The translations under genes were made by a program, and so were the position numbers. Of a stretch of 5,078 bases of DNA, positions 1 to 5,078 are shown piece after piece. Position 1 is the stretch's first letter. Each line of letters starts with the position of its first letter. The notes beneath the pieces are model-generated. The model was not told where the DNA came from. It ran no database searches and saw only the letters and a program-made list of their open reading frames with translations. This stretch comes from Bacteroidota bacterium (GTDB lineage: Bacteria; Bacteroidota; Bacteroidia; Flavobacteriales; Weeksellaceae), in contig JAFDZJ010000441.1 in assembly GCA_018266965.1 (NCBI GenBank), forward strand, positions 1 to 5,078, read 5' to 3'.

Positions 1-1018
1 TATTTTGAGCATTTAGGCTGGTGAAATTGGTGTCGGCATTAGTTTCAAGACTTGGCGTTTGTACCTCCATTTTATTTTGGTCAAAATTCCCATAGTATTT
101 CCACATAGCACCGGATTTTGTTTTTATTCTAAAATTAGCATCGGCACTCCAACCGTTTGGAGTAGTAATAAAATCGGTATTGAAATTAAGAAGTTGCTGC
201 ATTAATTTCAAATTAGAATATCCAAGGCTAAAACCATAAGAATGATTTTTTTGTTCCGAAAGTTTCTGCAAACTACCATTGACGAATAATGGAGAAACTG
301 CAAAATCATAGGAAGAGGTTGCTGGTAAATCCACACTTTCCAATAATAATACTCCAGACAAAGCCTGTCCATATTGTGCAGAATATCCACCGCTAGAAAA
401 CACATTTCCCTTGAACAAAGAGGTATTGAATCTGTCTCTTCCTGCTAATCCAGGGATAGAATTGGAAAAATAATTGTTTACCAAACTTCCATCCATAAAT
501 ATTTTGGACTCTGCTCCAGATCCACCTCGGATAAATAATCCTTCGGACTCACCAACTTTTTGTGCTCCTGGCAAAAAATTAATAGCAGAAGAAATTTGTC
601 CATTTGTACCAGCAGTTGTGTAGATGTCAATCGGCGAAAGCAAAGCTGTTGCTCTTTTTTTGTCGCTAGCTTCTATTGCTCCAACGGTAATGACAACCGC
701 ATCGATTTCATTTATTCTCTCTTTTAAATTGATGTTTTGTACTATATTTTCATTTTTTATTTCAATTTCTACATCGGTATCTATGTATTGATGGTGAGAA
801 AACACTAGTGTTTGCTTACCTTTTTCCGATGTCTGGAAGGAATAATTGCCTTTGCTGTCTGTTGTAGCACCATCATACGAGTCTTTTAGGGTTACACTTA
901 CCTCTTTCACTGGTTTGTTTTTATAAGAAACGGTGCCAGAAATGGTTATTTGTGAAAACCCATTAGTAAAAAAAAGGACGGACAACAAGGTAAAAAATGA
1001 TTGCAAATAATTTTTCAT
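1..1018 (-). CDS. TonB-dependent outer-membrane receptor, N-terminal part (runs off the left edge)
   Basis: The frame is open from an ATG at 1018-1016 to the window edge, 339 codons without a stop, so the C-terminal part is missing. Residues 1-22 look like a signal peptide (MKNYLQSFF, a hydrophobic stretch, then a likely cut after GFS before Gln23). Residues about 24-100 resemble the carboxypeptidase-regulatory-like beta-sandwich of Bacteroidota receptors (ISGTVSYKNKPVKEVSVTL, then TTDSKGNYSF). EIDAVVIT at 104-111 could be the TonB box. Residues about 120-230 match a TonB plug domain (FLPGAQ at 148-153, LFIRGGSG at 161-168, IFMDG at 173-177, QYGQALSGV at 215-223). The start of the beta-barrel follows. 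Such proteins sit in the outer membrane and take up a bound ligand using TonB-ExbBD energy. The ligand cannot be told here. The usual full length in this family is about 700-1000 residues. No SusD partner is visible within the window. Family assignment is firm; substrate is unknown. Confidence 0.9.
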   Translation of the reverse strand, partial: MKNYLQSFFTLLSVLFFTNGFSQITISGTVSYKNKPVKEVSVTLKDSYDGATTDSKGNYSFQTSEKGKQTLVFSHHQYIDTDVEIEIKNENIVQNINLKERINEIDAVVITVGAIEASDKKRATALLSPIDIYTTAGTNGQISSAINFLPGAQKVGESEGLFIRGGSGAESKIFMDGSLVNNYFSNSIPGLAGRDRFNTSLFKGNVFSSGGYSAQYGQALSGVLLLESVDLPATSSYDFAVSPLFVNGSLQKLSEQKNHSYGFSLGYSNLKLMQQLLNFNTDFITTPNGWSADANFRIKTKSGAMWKYYGNFDQNKMEVQTPSLETNADTNFTSLNAQN

Positions 1019-1035
1019 AGGTTATTTTTATGGTG

Positions 1036-1043
1036 CAAAAGTA
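1036..1043 (-). promoter_or_regulatory. Candidate -7 promoter element for the TonB-dependent receptor gene
   Basis: On the minus strand this reads TACTTTTG followed by C, an exact match to the Bacteroidota -7 consensus TAnnTTTG. It ends 17 bases before the receptor ATG, which would give a leader of only about 10-13 nt. No good TTTG or TTG -33 element lies 17-23 bases upstream, because that space is occupied by the terminator hairpin of the preceding gene. The leader before the ATG is A-rich with no Shine-Dalgarno sequence, as is normal for this phylum. This is a motif match only. Confidence 0.4.
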
Positions 1044-1047
1044 TTCC

Positions 1048-1085
1048 AAAAAAAAAGCCGTTCGGAAAAAACATTCCCGAACGGT
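1048..1085 (-). terminator. Intrinsic terminator downstream of the TPR gene
   Basis: CCGTTCGG (1058-1065) and CCGAACGG (1077-1084) form a perfect 8-bp GC-rich stem. It can be extended inward by two A-T pairs if C1076 bulges, and outward by a G-U pair (1057/1085). In the minus direction the stem is followed directly by CTTTTTTTTT (nine T, 1056-1048). It lies 37 bases after the TPR stop codon and points the right way to end that transcript. Confidence 0.85.
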
Positions 1086-1121
1086 AGAAAAACTATACTA
1101 GAAAGCAATTAGTAACCAAAA

Positions 1122-2492
1122 CTATTTTTTTCCAGCTTTTATTTTCAAGATTTCGTCTTTTATATTAGGGTATTTATTTTTCATTTCCTCTAACAGAGTT
1201 GCATCTAGGAAAATAGCTTGTGCCAAGGCATTGTTGGCATCTTTATTCTTTTTAAGATGGAAAAGGCAGTTGCTCAATTGGTAGTAGAGTTCGGCTTTTT
1301 CATGGGTTTGGAGGGCTATTTTTAGTACAGAGATTGCTTCTTCGTATTCGCCAATAAGCATTAATACTTCTATGTAGGCGTACCAATTATAAAATCGCTC
1401 TGGTTCGGCATCAATTATTTTTATTAAACAATCCAAACTTTCTTCATATCTCCCTGCTTCTATGTACAAGTAAGCCAATTTTTTTTGATAATCCATGTTT
1501 CCAAAATTCAAAATGCTGGCTTCTTTTGCAAAATGTAAGGCTTCCTTCATGCTTCCCATTTCTTCATACAGTTCGCTTTGTTCCATCATGGAAAGATAAA
1601 ATTGTGGATCCTCTCTCAATGATTTTTGAAAAGAACTAAGTGAGGACGATCTTTGTTTCAGCTCCTTGTAGCAAAGTCCAATCTTATAATAAGTATATGC
1701 TTTTGTAAATTCATGTTCCAATGATTCTTCATAGACTTCAATGGCTTTTTTCCATTGTTTCATGGCTTCGTAACAAATGGCTTTATTGGCATATACCCCA
1801 ATAAAAGAGTTGTTGATTGCCAATAGGAAATCATATCCTTTGATTGCTTCTTCGTAATTTTTTTTATTAAAATAAAACTGTCCATACTCCAACCAAGCTG
1901 TTTCGGAATATGGGTGATTGTCCAAAAATCCGTTTAGAAAAGCTATTGCTTCATCGGATTTATTAATTCTGTGGTAGCAAAGCATAACATTTTCCAAAGC
2001 GTAATCATCTTGAAAATCCAATTTTAGAGCAAGTTGATAATGCTTGAGAGCGTGAAAAGGATCGCCAATATTTACCAATTCGTCTGCTATAAAATTATGC
2101 AGAAAGTTTTCTTCTTCGCCCAGTTCCAATGCTTTTTCGCAAAACTCTATCGCTTTTTTTGTATGCCCAAGGTTGGAGTAATATTTGGCACAACAAACCA
2201 AAAAATCGGTACTGTTTTCAGATGTGGATTTTAGTTCATCGATTAACAATTTAGCTTCAGAATATTTTTCTAGTTCTAGTAAAACTTCCAGTTTTTTTGT
2301 TTTTATCTCGATGGAATTAGGGTGGATTTTTATGCCAAATGTAACAGCGGTTTCTGCCAATTCTATATCTCCAATTTCCAAATAATGTATAATAATTTCC
2401 TCCAATTCTTCGGTGTCGAAGTAGGTTTCGTCATTATTCTCAATCATATTTTCGAACTTTGCTACAAGTTCATTATCAAAAAATTCCTCCAA
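1122..2492 (-). CDS. Cytoplasmic tetratricopeptide-repeat (TPR) protein, TTG start
   Basis: A 456-residue protein without a signal peptide or membrane segment, made almost wholly of TPR units. Clear 33-35-residue repeats run from about residue 95 to 431. Examples are around 95-128 (YYSNLGHTKKAIEFCEKAL), 230-262 (KAICYEAMKQWKKAIEVYEESL), 333-365 and 366-398 (GEYEEAISVL). A more degenerate helical, acidic region covers 1-90. TPRs are protein-binding scaffolds and there is no enzymatic motif, so the partner and role are unknown. The start is set at TTG (2492-2490). The frame is closed by TGA at 2516-2514 with no ATG between, and the first in-frame ATG (Met16) would cut into what I recall as a conserved N-terminus beginning MEEFF in Chryseobacterium-type homologues. 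The gene follows glmM by 69 bases on the same strand, so co-transcription is plausible. It ends TAG, followed by an intrinsic terminator. Confidence 0.9.
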   Translation of the reverse strand: MEEFFDNELVAKFENMIENNDETYFDTEELEEIIIHYLEIGDIELAETAVTFGIKIHPNSIEIKTKKLEVLLELEKYSEAKLLIDELKSTSENSTDFLVCCAKYYSNLGHTKKAIEFCEKALELGEEENFLHNFIADELVNIGDPFHALKHYQLALKLDFQDDYALENVMLCYHRINKSDEAIAFLNGFLDNHPYSETAWLEYGQFYFNKKNYEEAIKGYDFLLAINNSFIGVYANKAICYEAMKQWKKAIEVYEESLEHEFTKAYTYYKIGLCYKELKQRSSSLSSFQKSLREDPQFYLSMMEQSELYEEMGSMKEALHFAKEASILNFGNMDYQKKLAYLYIEAGRYEESLDCLIKIIDAEPERFYNWYAYIEVLMLIGEYEEAISVLKIALQTHEKAELYYQLSNCLFHLKKNKDANNALAQAIFLDATLLEEMKNKYPNIKDEILKIKAGKK

Positions 2493-2520
2493 AGTAATTG
2501 TTTCTATATTTCTTCAAATG

Positions 2521-2551
2521 CAAATAAGATGCTAAAAGTTTCTTATTCAAA
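2521..2551 (-). promoter_or_regulatory. Weak candidate promoter for the TPR gene
   Basis: In the 69-bp gap after glmM, the minus strand has TTTG (2551-2548), a 19-base spacer, then CTTATTTG followed by C (2528-2521). The -33 element and spacing fit the Bacteroidota pattern. The -7 element has CT in place of the TA of TAnnTTTG, so the match is imperfect. A start point near 2514 would give a leader of about 22 nt to the TTG codon. It may be only a secondary promoter, or chance in AT-rich DNA. Confidence 0.25.
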
Positions 2552-2561
2552 ATATTCTTAT

Positions 2562-3944
2562 CTATATTAGCGATTGTAATTTAGCAATCATTTTATCTCC
2601 AAGTTCATCGGCTTCTTTTTGTGTTGGAGCTTCGGTGTATATCCTAATAATAGGTTCGGTATTAGATTTTCTGAGATGAACCCAATTGTTGGCAAAATCA
2701 ATTTTCACTCCATCAATAGTAGAAATTTCTTCATTTTGATATTCGGATTTCATTTTTTCTAATAATCCATCTACATCTATTGTTGGTAACAAATCTATTT
2801 TCTTTTTCCCCATAAAATAGGGTGGATAGGTTGCCCTAAGTTCGGAAACTGTCTTGTTTTCTTTTGCCAAATGTGTCAAAAACAAAGCTGCACCTACCAA
2901 AGAATCTCTTCCATAGTGCAAATCCGGATAGATAATACCTCCGTTTCCTTCTCCGCCTATAACTGCATTTTTCTCTTTCATTAGCGTTACAACATTTACC
3001 TCGCCCACAGCAGATGCAAAATATTCCGAATTATTTTGGTGAGCTACATCTCTCAATGCTCTGCTAGAAGAAAGGTTGGAAACTGCTGCTCCATTTTTAT
3101 TTTTCAAAAGATAGTCTGCCACAGCAACCAATGTATATTCTTCTCCGAACATTTCTCCTTTTTCATCTACAAATGCCAATCTGTCCACATCGGGATCTAC
3201 AACAATTCCCAGGGTAGCATTTTCTTTTTTTACCAAGTCGCAAATATCCGTAAGATGCTCTTTCAGTGGTTCTGGATTGTGTGGAAAATGTCCATTGGGT
3301 TCGCAGTATAGTTTTACAACTTCGCAACCCAATTTCTCCAACAACATAGGTATTGCAATACCTCCGGTGGAATTGACCGCATCTACTACTACTTTATATT
3401 TTTTTTGTTTAATGGCTTCTACATCTACCATTGGCAAATTCAAAATTTTCTGAATGTGGATATCAAAGCCATCATTTCTAATGTCATAGCTTCCCAAATC
3501 ATCTACTTCGGCATATTCAAAATCTTCATTTTCTGCAAGTTCTAACACTTTTGCACCTTCTTCTGCATTTATAAATTCGCCTTTTTCGTTCAGTAATTTT
3601 AGGGCGTTCCATTGTTTAGGATTATGAGAAGCGGTTAGGATTATTCCACCATCTGCATTCAGTTCTGGCACCATAATTTCTACTGTTGGTGTTGTAGAAA
3701 GTCCCAAATCTATTACAGAAATCCCAAGACCTTGCAAAGTTGCAGCAACCAAAGAGGAAACCATACTTCCAGAAATCCTAGCATCTCTACCAATTACCAA
3801 TGTTAGTGCTTTTTTGTTTTTGGTATTTTGAAGCCACGAGCCAAATGCAGAAGCAAATTTCACAACATCTAATGGAGTTAGGTTATCATTTACTTTACCA
3901 CCAATAGTACCTCGGATTCCGGAAATTGATTTTATTAATGACAT
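2562..3944 (-). CDS. glmM: Phosphoglucosamine mutase (alpha-D-phosphohexomutase superfamily)
   Basis: A 460-residue cytosolic phosphohexomutase. GlmM converts glucosamine-6-phosphate to glucosamine-1-phosphate, the step before GlmU on the way to UDP-GlcNAc for peptidoglycan and lipopolysaccharide. All four superfamily signatures are present in order. The N-terminus has GIRGTIGG (9-16). The catalytic phosphoserine loop is TASHNP with Ser106. The Mg-binding loop is DPDVDR with Asp250, Asp252 and Asp254. The sugar-specificity loop is GEGNGG (331-336), and the C-terminal phosphate-binding loop is RKSNTEP (425-431) with Arg434 after it. The last two loops differ from the GEQSGH and SGTEP forms of E. 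coli GlmM but are usual, as I recall, in Bacteroidota and archaeal-type members. The length is close to the roughly 445-465 typical of the family. ATG at 3944 is the natural start, with MSLIKSISGIRG giving a full N-terminus. A phosphomannomutase or broader hexose-phosphate specificity cannot be excluded. Confidence 0.9.
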   Translation of the reverse strand: MSLIKSISGIRGTIGGKVNDNLTPLDVVKFASAFGSWLQNTKNKKALTLVIGRDARISGSMVSSLVAATLQGLGISVIDLGLSTTPTVEIMVPELNADGGIILTASHNPKQWNALKLLNEKGEFINAEEGAKVLELAENEDFEYAEVDDLGSYDIRNDGFDIHIQKILNLPMVDVEAIKQKKYKVVVDAVNSTGGIAIPMLLEKLGCEVVKLYCEPNGHFPHNPEPLKEHLTDICDLVKKENATLGIVVDPDVDRLAFVDEKGEMFGEEYTLVAVADYLLKNKNGAAVSNLSSSRALRDVAHQNNSEYFASAVGEVNVVTLMKEKNAVIGGEGNGGIIYPDLHYGRDSLVGAALFLTHLAKENKTVSELRATYPPYFMGKKKIDLLPTIDVDGLLEKMKSEYQNEEISTIDGVKIDFANNWVHLRKSNTEPIIRIYTEAPTQKEADELGDKMIAKLQSLI

Positions 3945-3970
3945 ATTTTTTTTAAAATTTTTATTTTTTG

Positions 3971-3978
3971 CAAATTTA
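3971..3978 (-). promoter_or_regulatory. Candidate -7 promoter element for glmM
   Basis: The minus strand reads TAAATTTG followed by C, an exact match to TAnnTTTG. It ends 26 bases before the glmM ATG, giving a leader of about 20 nt that is almost pure A/T. No good TTTG lies 17-23 bases upstream; the nearest partial match is TTAG (3996-3993), with a spacer of only 14. The element directly adjoins one arm of the inverted repeat at 3980-4035. If used, glmM and the TPR gene form their own transcription unit. Confidence 0.45.
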
Positions 3979-3979
3979 A

Positions 3980-4035
3980 GGAAAAGTTTAGGCTAACCCT
4001 TTAATATATTGTTAAATATCTCCTAAACTTTATCC
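3980..4035. repeat. Interrupted inverted repeat between the nucleosidase gene and the glmM promoter
   Basis: The plus-strand arms are GGAAAAGTTTAGG (3980-3992) and CCTAAACTTTATCC (4022-4035). The inner 10 bases of each arm are perfectly complementary, and the match extends to 13 bp with one bulged base (A4032). The 29-base spacer contains a smaller complementary pair (TTTAA 4000-4004 and TTAAA 4012-4016), so RNA could fold into a longer hairpin. No T-run follows in either direction, so it is a poor classical terminator. An operator for glmM or a weak terminator for the nucleosidase transcript are both possible. Confidence 0.55.
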
Positions 4036-4047
4036 ACAATCAGATGA

Positions 4048-4629
4048 TTATACTATTCCTAATGCAGATTTCAATGTTTGTGCAGCCTTTGTTACGCTAA
4101 TCGACCAGTCATCAACAGCATCTTTGTCGGCTCCATCGGAAATATATTTCAGACACAAAAAAGGAATATTTTCTCTTTTGGCAATTAACGCCAAAGCATA
4201 AGCTTCCATATCTACAACATTGTATTCGGGGTTGTTGTGTTCGGTTTCAAAAGAGTCGCCGGTACCACATATTCCTTTTTTCATATCATTCGGAGTAATA
4301 CCATAAGACAAGACTGCCTCTTCTTCTGCAAAAGGAGTTTTGAATTTTGGAAATCCCAAGGCTTCTACATCCATATCTCTTTGTACAAATTGTGTACAAC
4401 AGATTACTTCTCCTTTTAGAAACTGTGTGCTACCTGCGGTTCCCAGATTAATGATAATATCTGGAAAATTAGAAGAAATATTTTTGGTTAAAGCATAACT
4501 TGCATTTACCTTTCCCAATCCTGTAAATAATAAGGAAAACCCTTCGAAAAGATTTTGTGCTTCTTCTTTCATCGCAAAAACGAGGAGTGGATTGTTGTAT
4601 GTTTTATTATTAATGGTTATTGCTTTCAT
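4048..4629 (-). CDS. MTA/SAH nucleosidase-family protein (mtnN-like, short form)
   Basis: A 193-residue soluble protein of the purine nucleosidase/phosphorylase (PNP_UDP_1) fold. Members hydrolyse the glycosidic bond of 5'-methylthioadenosine and S-adenosylhomocysteine, releasing adenine in S-adenosylmethionine recycling. The three catalytic acids of E. coli MtnN (Glu12, Glu174, Asp197) have counterparts here. They are Glu23 in AMKEEA (19-24), Glu142 in VVDMEA (138-143), and Asp165 in YISDGAD (162-168). LGTAGS (62-67) and GTGDSF (122-127) match the phosphate/ribose-site and GDxF segments. It is about 40 residues shorter than E. coli MtnN (232), mainly in the middle, which I recall as normal for flavobacterial members. 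The ATG at 4629 is supported by MKAITINN leading into the first strand. It lies between the fabG terminator and glmM, 103 bases from the latter. The related futalosine hydrolase of menaquinone synthesis shares these motifs, so the substrate is not certain. Confidence 0.85.
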   Translation of the reverse strand: MKAITINNKTYNNPLLVFAMKEEAQNLFEGFSLLFTGLGKVNASYALTKNISSNFPDIIINLGTAGSTQFLKGEVICCTQFVQRDMDVEALGFPKFKTPFAEEEAVLSYGITPNDMKKGICGTGDSFETEHNNPEYNVVDMEAYALALIAKRENIPFLCLKYISDGADKDAVDDWSISVTKAAQTLKSALGIV

Positions 4630-4644
4630 ACAGAAGTTTAATTT

Positions 4645-4683
4645 AAAAAAAACTTTGGAAAAAAATAATGTTTTCCAAAGTTT
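4645..4683 (-). terminator. Strong intrinsic terminator downstream of fabG
   Basis: AAACTTTGGAAAA (4650-4662) and TTTTCCAAAGTTT (4671-4683) form a perfect 13-bp stem with an 8-base loop. In the minus direction the stem ends in a run of eight T (4652-4645), three of which pair within the stem. It starts 27 bases after the fabG stop codon. The T-run ends only 15 bases before the ATG of the next gene, which leaves almost no room for a separate promoter. Confidence 0.9.
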
Positions 4684-4710
4684 GAGTATCGTTGTATTTA
4701 ATTCTTCAAT

Positions 4711-5078
4711 TTAGGTCAACATTCCGCCATCTACATTCATCACTTGACCTGTGATGTAGGCAGACATATCGCTTCCCAAAAACACACAAGCATTGGCAAC
4801 ATCTTCGGGTTGTCCACCTCGTTTCAATGGAATCGCCTCTCTCCAACCTTGTACGGTTTTTTCGTCCAAAGCGGCAGTCATTTCAGTTTCTATAAAGCCC
4901 GGAGCAATGGAGTTGCAACGGATATTTCTGGAACCCAATTCTAAAGCGATAGATTTAGAAAAACCGATAACTCCGGCTTTTGAAGCAGCGTAATTGGCTT
5001 GTCCGGCATTTCCTTTCACACCTACCACGGAAGTCATATTGATGATAGAACCCGTCTTTGCTTTCATCATCGGTTTGA
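4711..5078 (-). CDS. fabG: 3-oxoacyl-[acyl-carrier-protein] reductase, C-terminal half (cut by the right edge)
   Basis: FabG reduces 3-oxoacyl-ACP to 3-hydroxyacyl-ACP with NADPH in each round of fatty-acid elongation, in the cytoplasm. Only the last 121 codons are present. The frame stays open to the window edge (two further codons, Lys-Pro, before the first Met at 5070), so that Met is internal and the true start lies beyond 5078. The TGxxxGIG nucleotide-binding motif and NNAG are therefore not visible. Counting from that Met, the catalytic Ser14 (NMTSVVG), Tyr27 and Lys31 (NYAASK) have the classical spacing of short-chain dehydrogenases. NSIAPGFIETEMT, the VANACVFLGSDMSAYITGQ segment, and the ending NVDGGMLT are strongly FabG-like, including the near-terminal GG. 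A full family member has about 245-250 residues. Another short-chain dehydrogenase is possible but less likely given the close fit. The stop is followed by a strong terminator. Confidence 0.93.
   Translation of the reverse strand, partial: KPMMKAKTGSIINMTSVVGVKGNAGQANYAASKAGVIGFSKSIALELGSRNIRCNSIAPGFIETEMTAALDEKTVQGWREAIPLKRGGQPEDVANACVFLGSDMSAYITGQVMNVDGGMLT

Noticed and set aside
208..405. Open frame of 65 codons inside the receptor gene
   Set aside because: It is out of frame with the 339-codon receptor frame, which has a signal peptide and plug-domain motifs across the same bases.
2523..2547. 7-bp inverted repeat (AATAAGA / TCTTATT) between glmM and the TPR gene
   Set aside because: It is short, pure A/T apart from one pair, and has no T-run after it; expected by chance in AT-rich DNA, so not called a terminator.
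2034..2570. Overlapping plus-strand open frames of 66-82 codons opposite the TPR gene
   Set aside because: They are antisense to a clear TPR coding region, have low-complexity Phe/Ser-rich translations with no domain, and lack any promoter or terminator of their own.
3036..3311. Plus-strand open frame of 91 codons opposite glmM
   Set aside because: It lies wholly antisense to conserved glmM motifs (the metal-binding loop region), and its Cys/Phe-rich translation resembles no protein family.
4744..4993. Two plus-strand open frames of 66 codons opposite fabG
   Set aside because: Both are antisense shadows of the strongly conserved FabG catalytic and C-terminal regions.
1..5078. Possible novel multi-gene system, mobile element, CRISPR array or tRNA
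   Set aside because: No direct-repeat array, transposase or integrase motif, tRNA-like cloverleaf or defence-type domain was seen. All five genes belong to recognisable, mostly housekeeping families on one strand.

Overview
The window is an AT-rich, ordinary-looking chromosomal segment from a member of the Bacteroidota, most likely class Flavobacteriia. The Weeksellaceae/Chryseobacterium group is my best guess. The evidence is the style of the encoded proteins (a TonB-dependent receptor with an N-terminal carboxypeptidase-regulatory-like domain, and a phosphoglucosamine mutase with GEGNGG and SNTEP loops), the absence of Shine-Dalgarno sequences ahead of the starts, and matches to the Bacteroidota -7 promoter element TAnnTTTG. 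The family-level placement rests on remembered resemblance, not on a search.

All five genes lie on the minus strand, so transcription runs from high to low coordinates. In that order they are: the C-terminal half of a FabG-type 3-oxoacyl-ACP reductase (cut by the right edge, stop at 4711); a strong intrinsic terminator (4645-4683); a short MTA/SAH-nucleosidase-family gene (4048-4629); a 103-bp gap with a 13-bp interrupted inverted repeat next to a -7 promoter match; a phosphoglucosamine mutase gene, glmM (2562-3944); a 69-bp gap; a soluble tetratricopeptide-repeat (TPR) protein gene that appears to start at TTG (1122-2492); a terminator (1048-1085); and the N-terminal 339 codons of a TonB-dependent outer-membrane receptor that runs off the left edge (1-1018). 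The plus strand carries no convincing gene: its open frames are antisense shadows.

FabG serves fatty-acid elongation, and GlmM makes glucosamine-1-phosphate for peptidoglycan and lipopolysaccharide precursors. The nucleosidase recycles S-adenosylmethionine by-products, and the receptor imports an unknown ligand. The envelope-related genes are therefore neighbours, but the two terminators split the segment into at least three transcription blocks: fabG, nucleosidase-glmM-TPR (possibly subdivided by a promoter before glmM), and the receptor. I found no mobile element, CRISPR array, RNA gene or defence system, and no evidence of a new multi-gene system. The points worth a second look are local: the TTG start, the terminator-promoter overlap at 1036-1085, the terminator immediately in front of the nucleosidase start, and the inverted repeat beside the glmM promoter.
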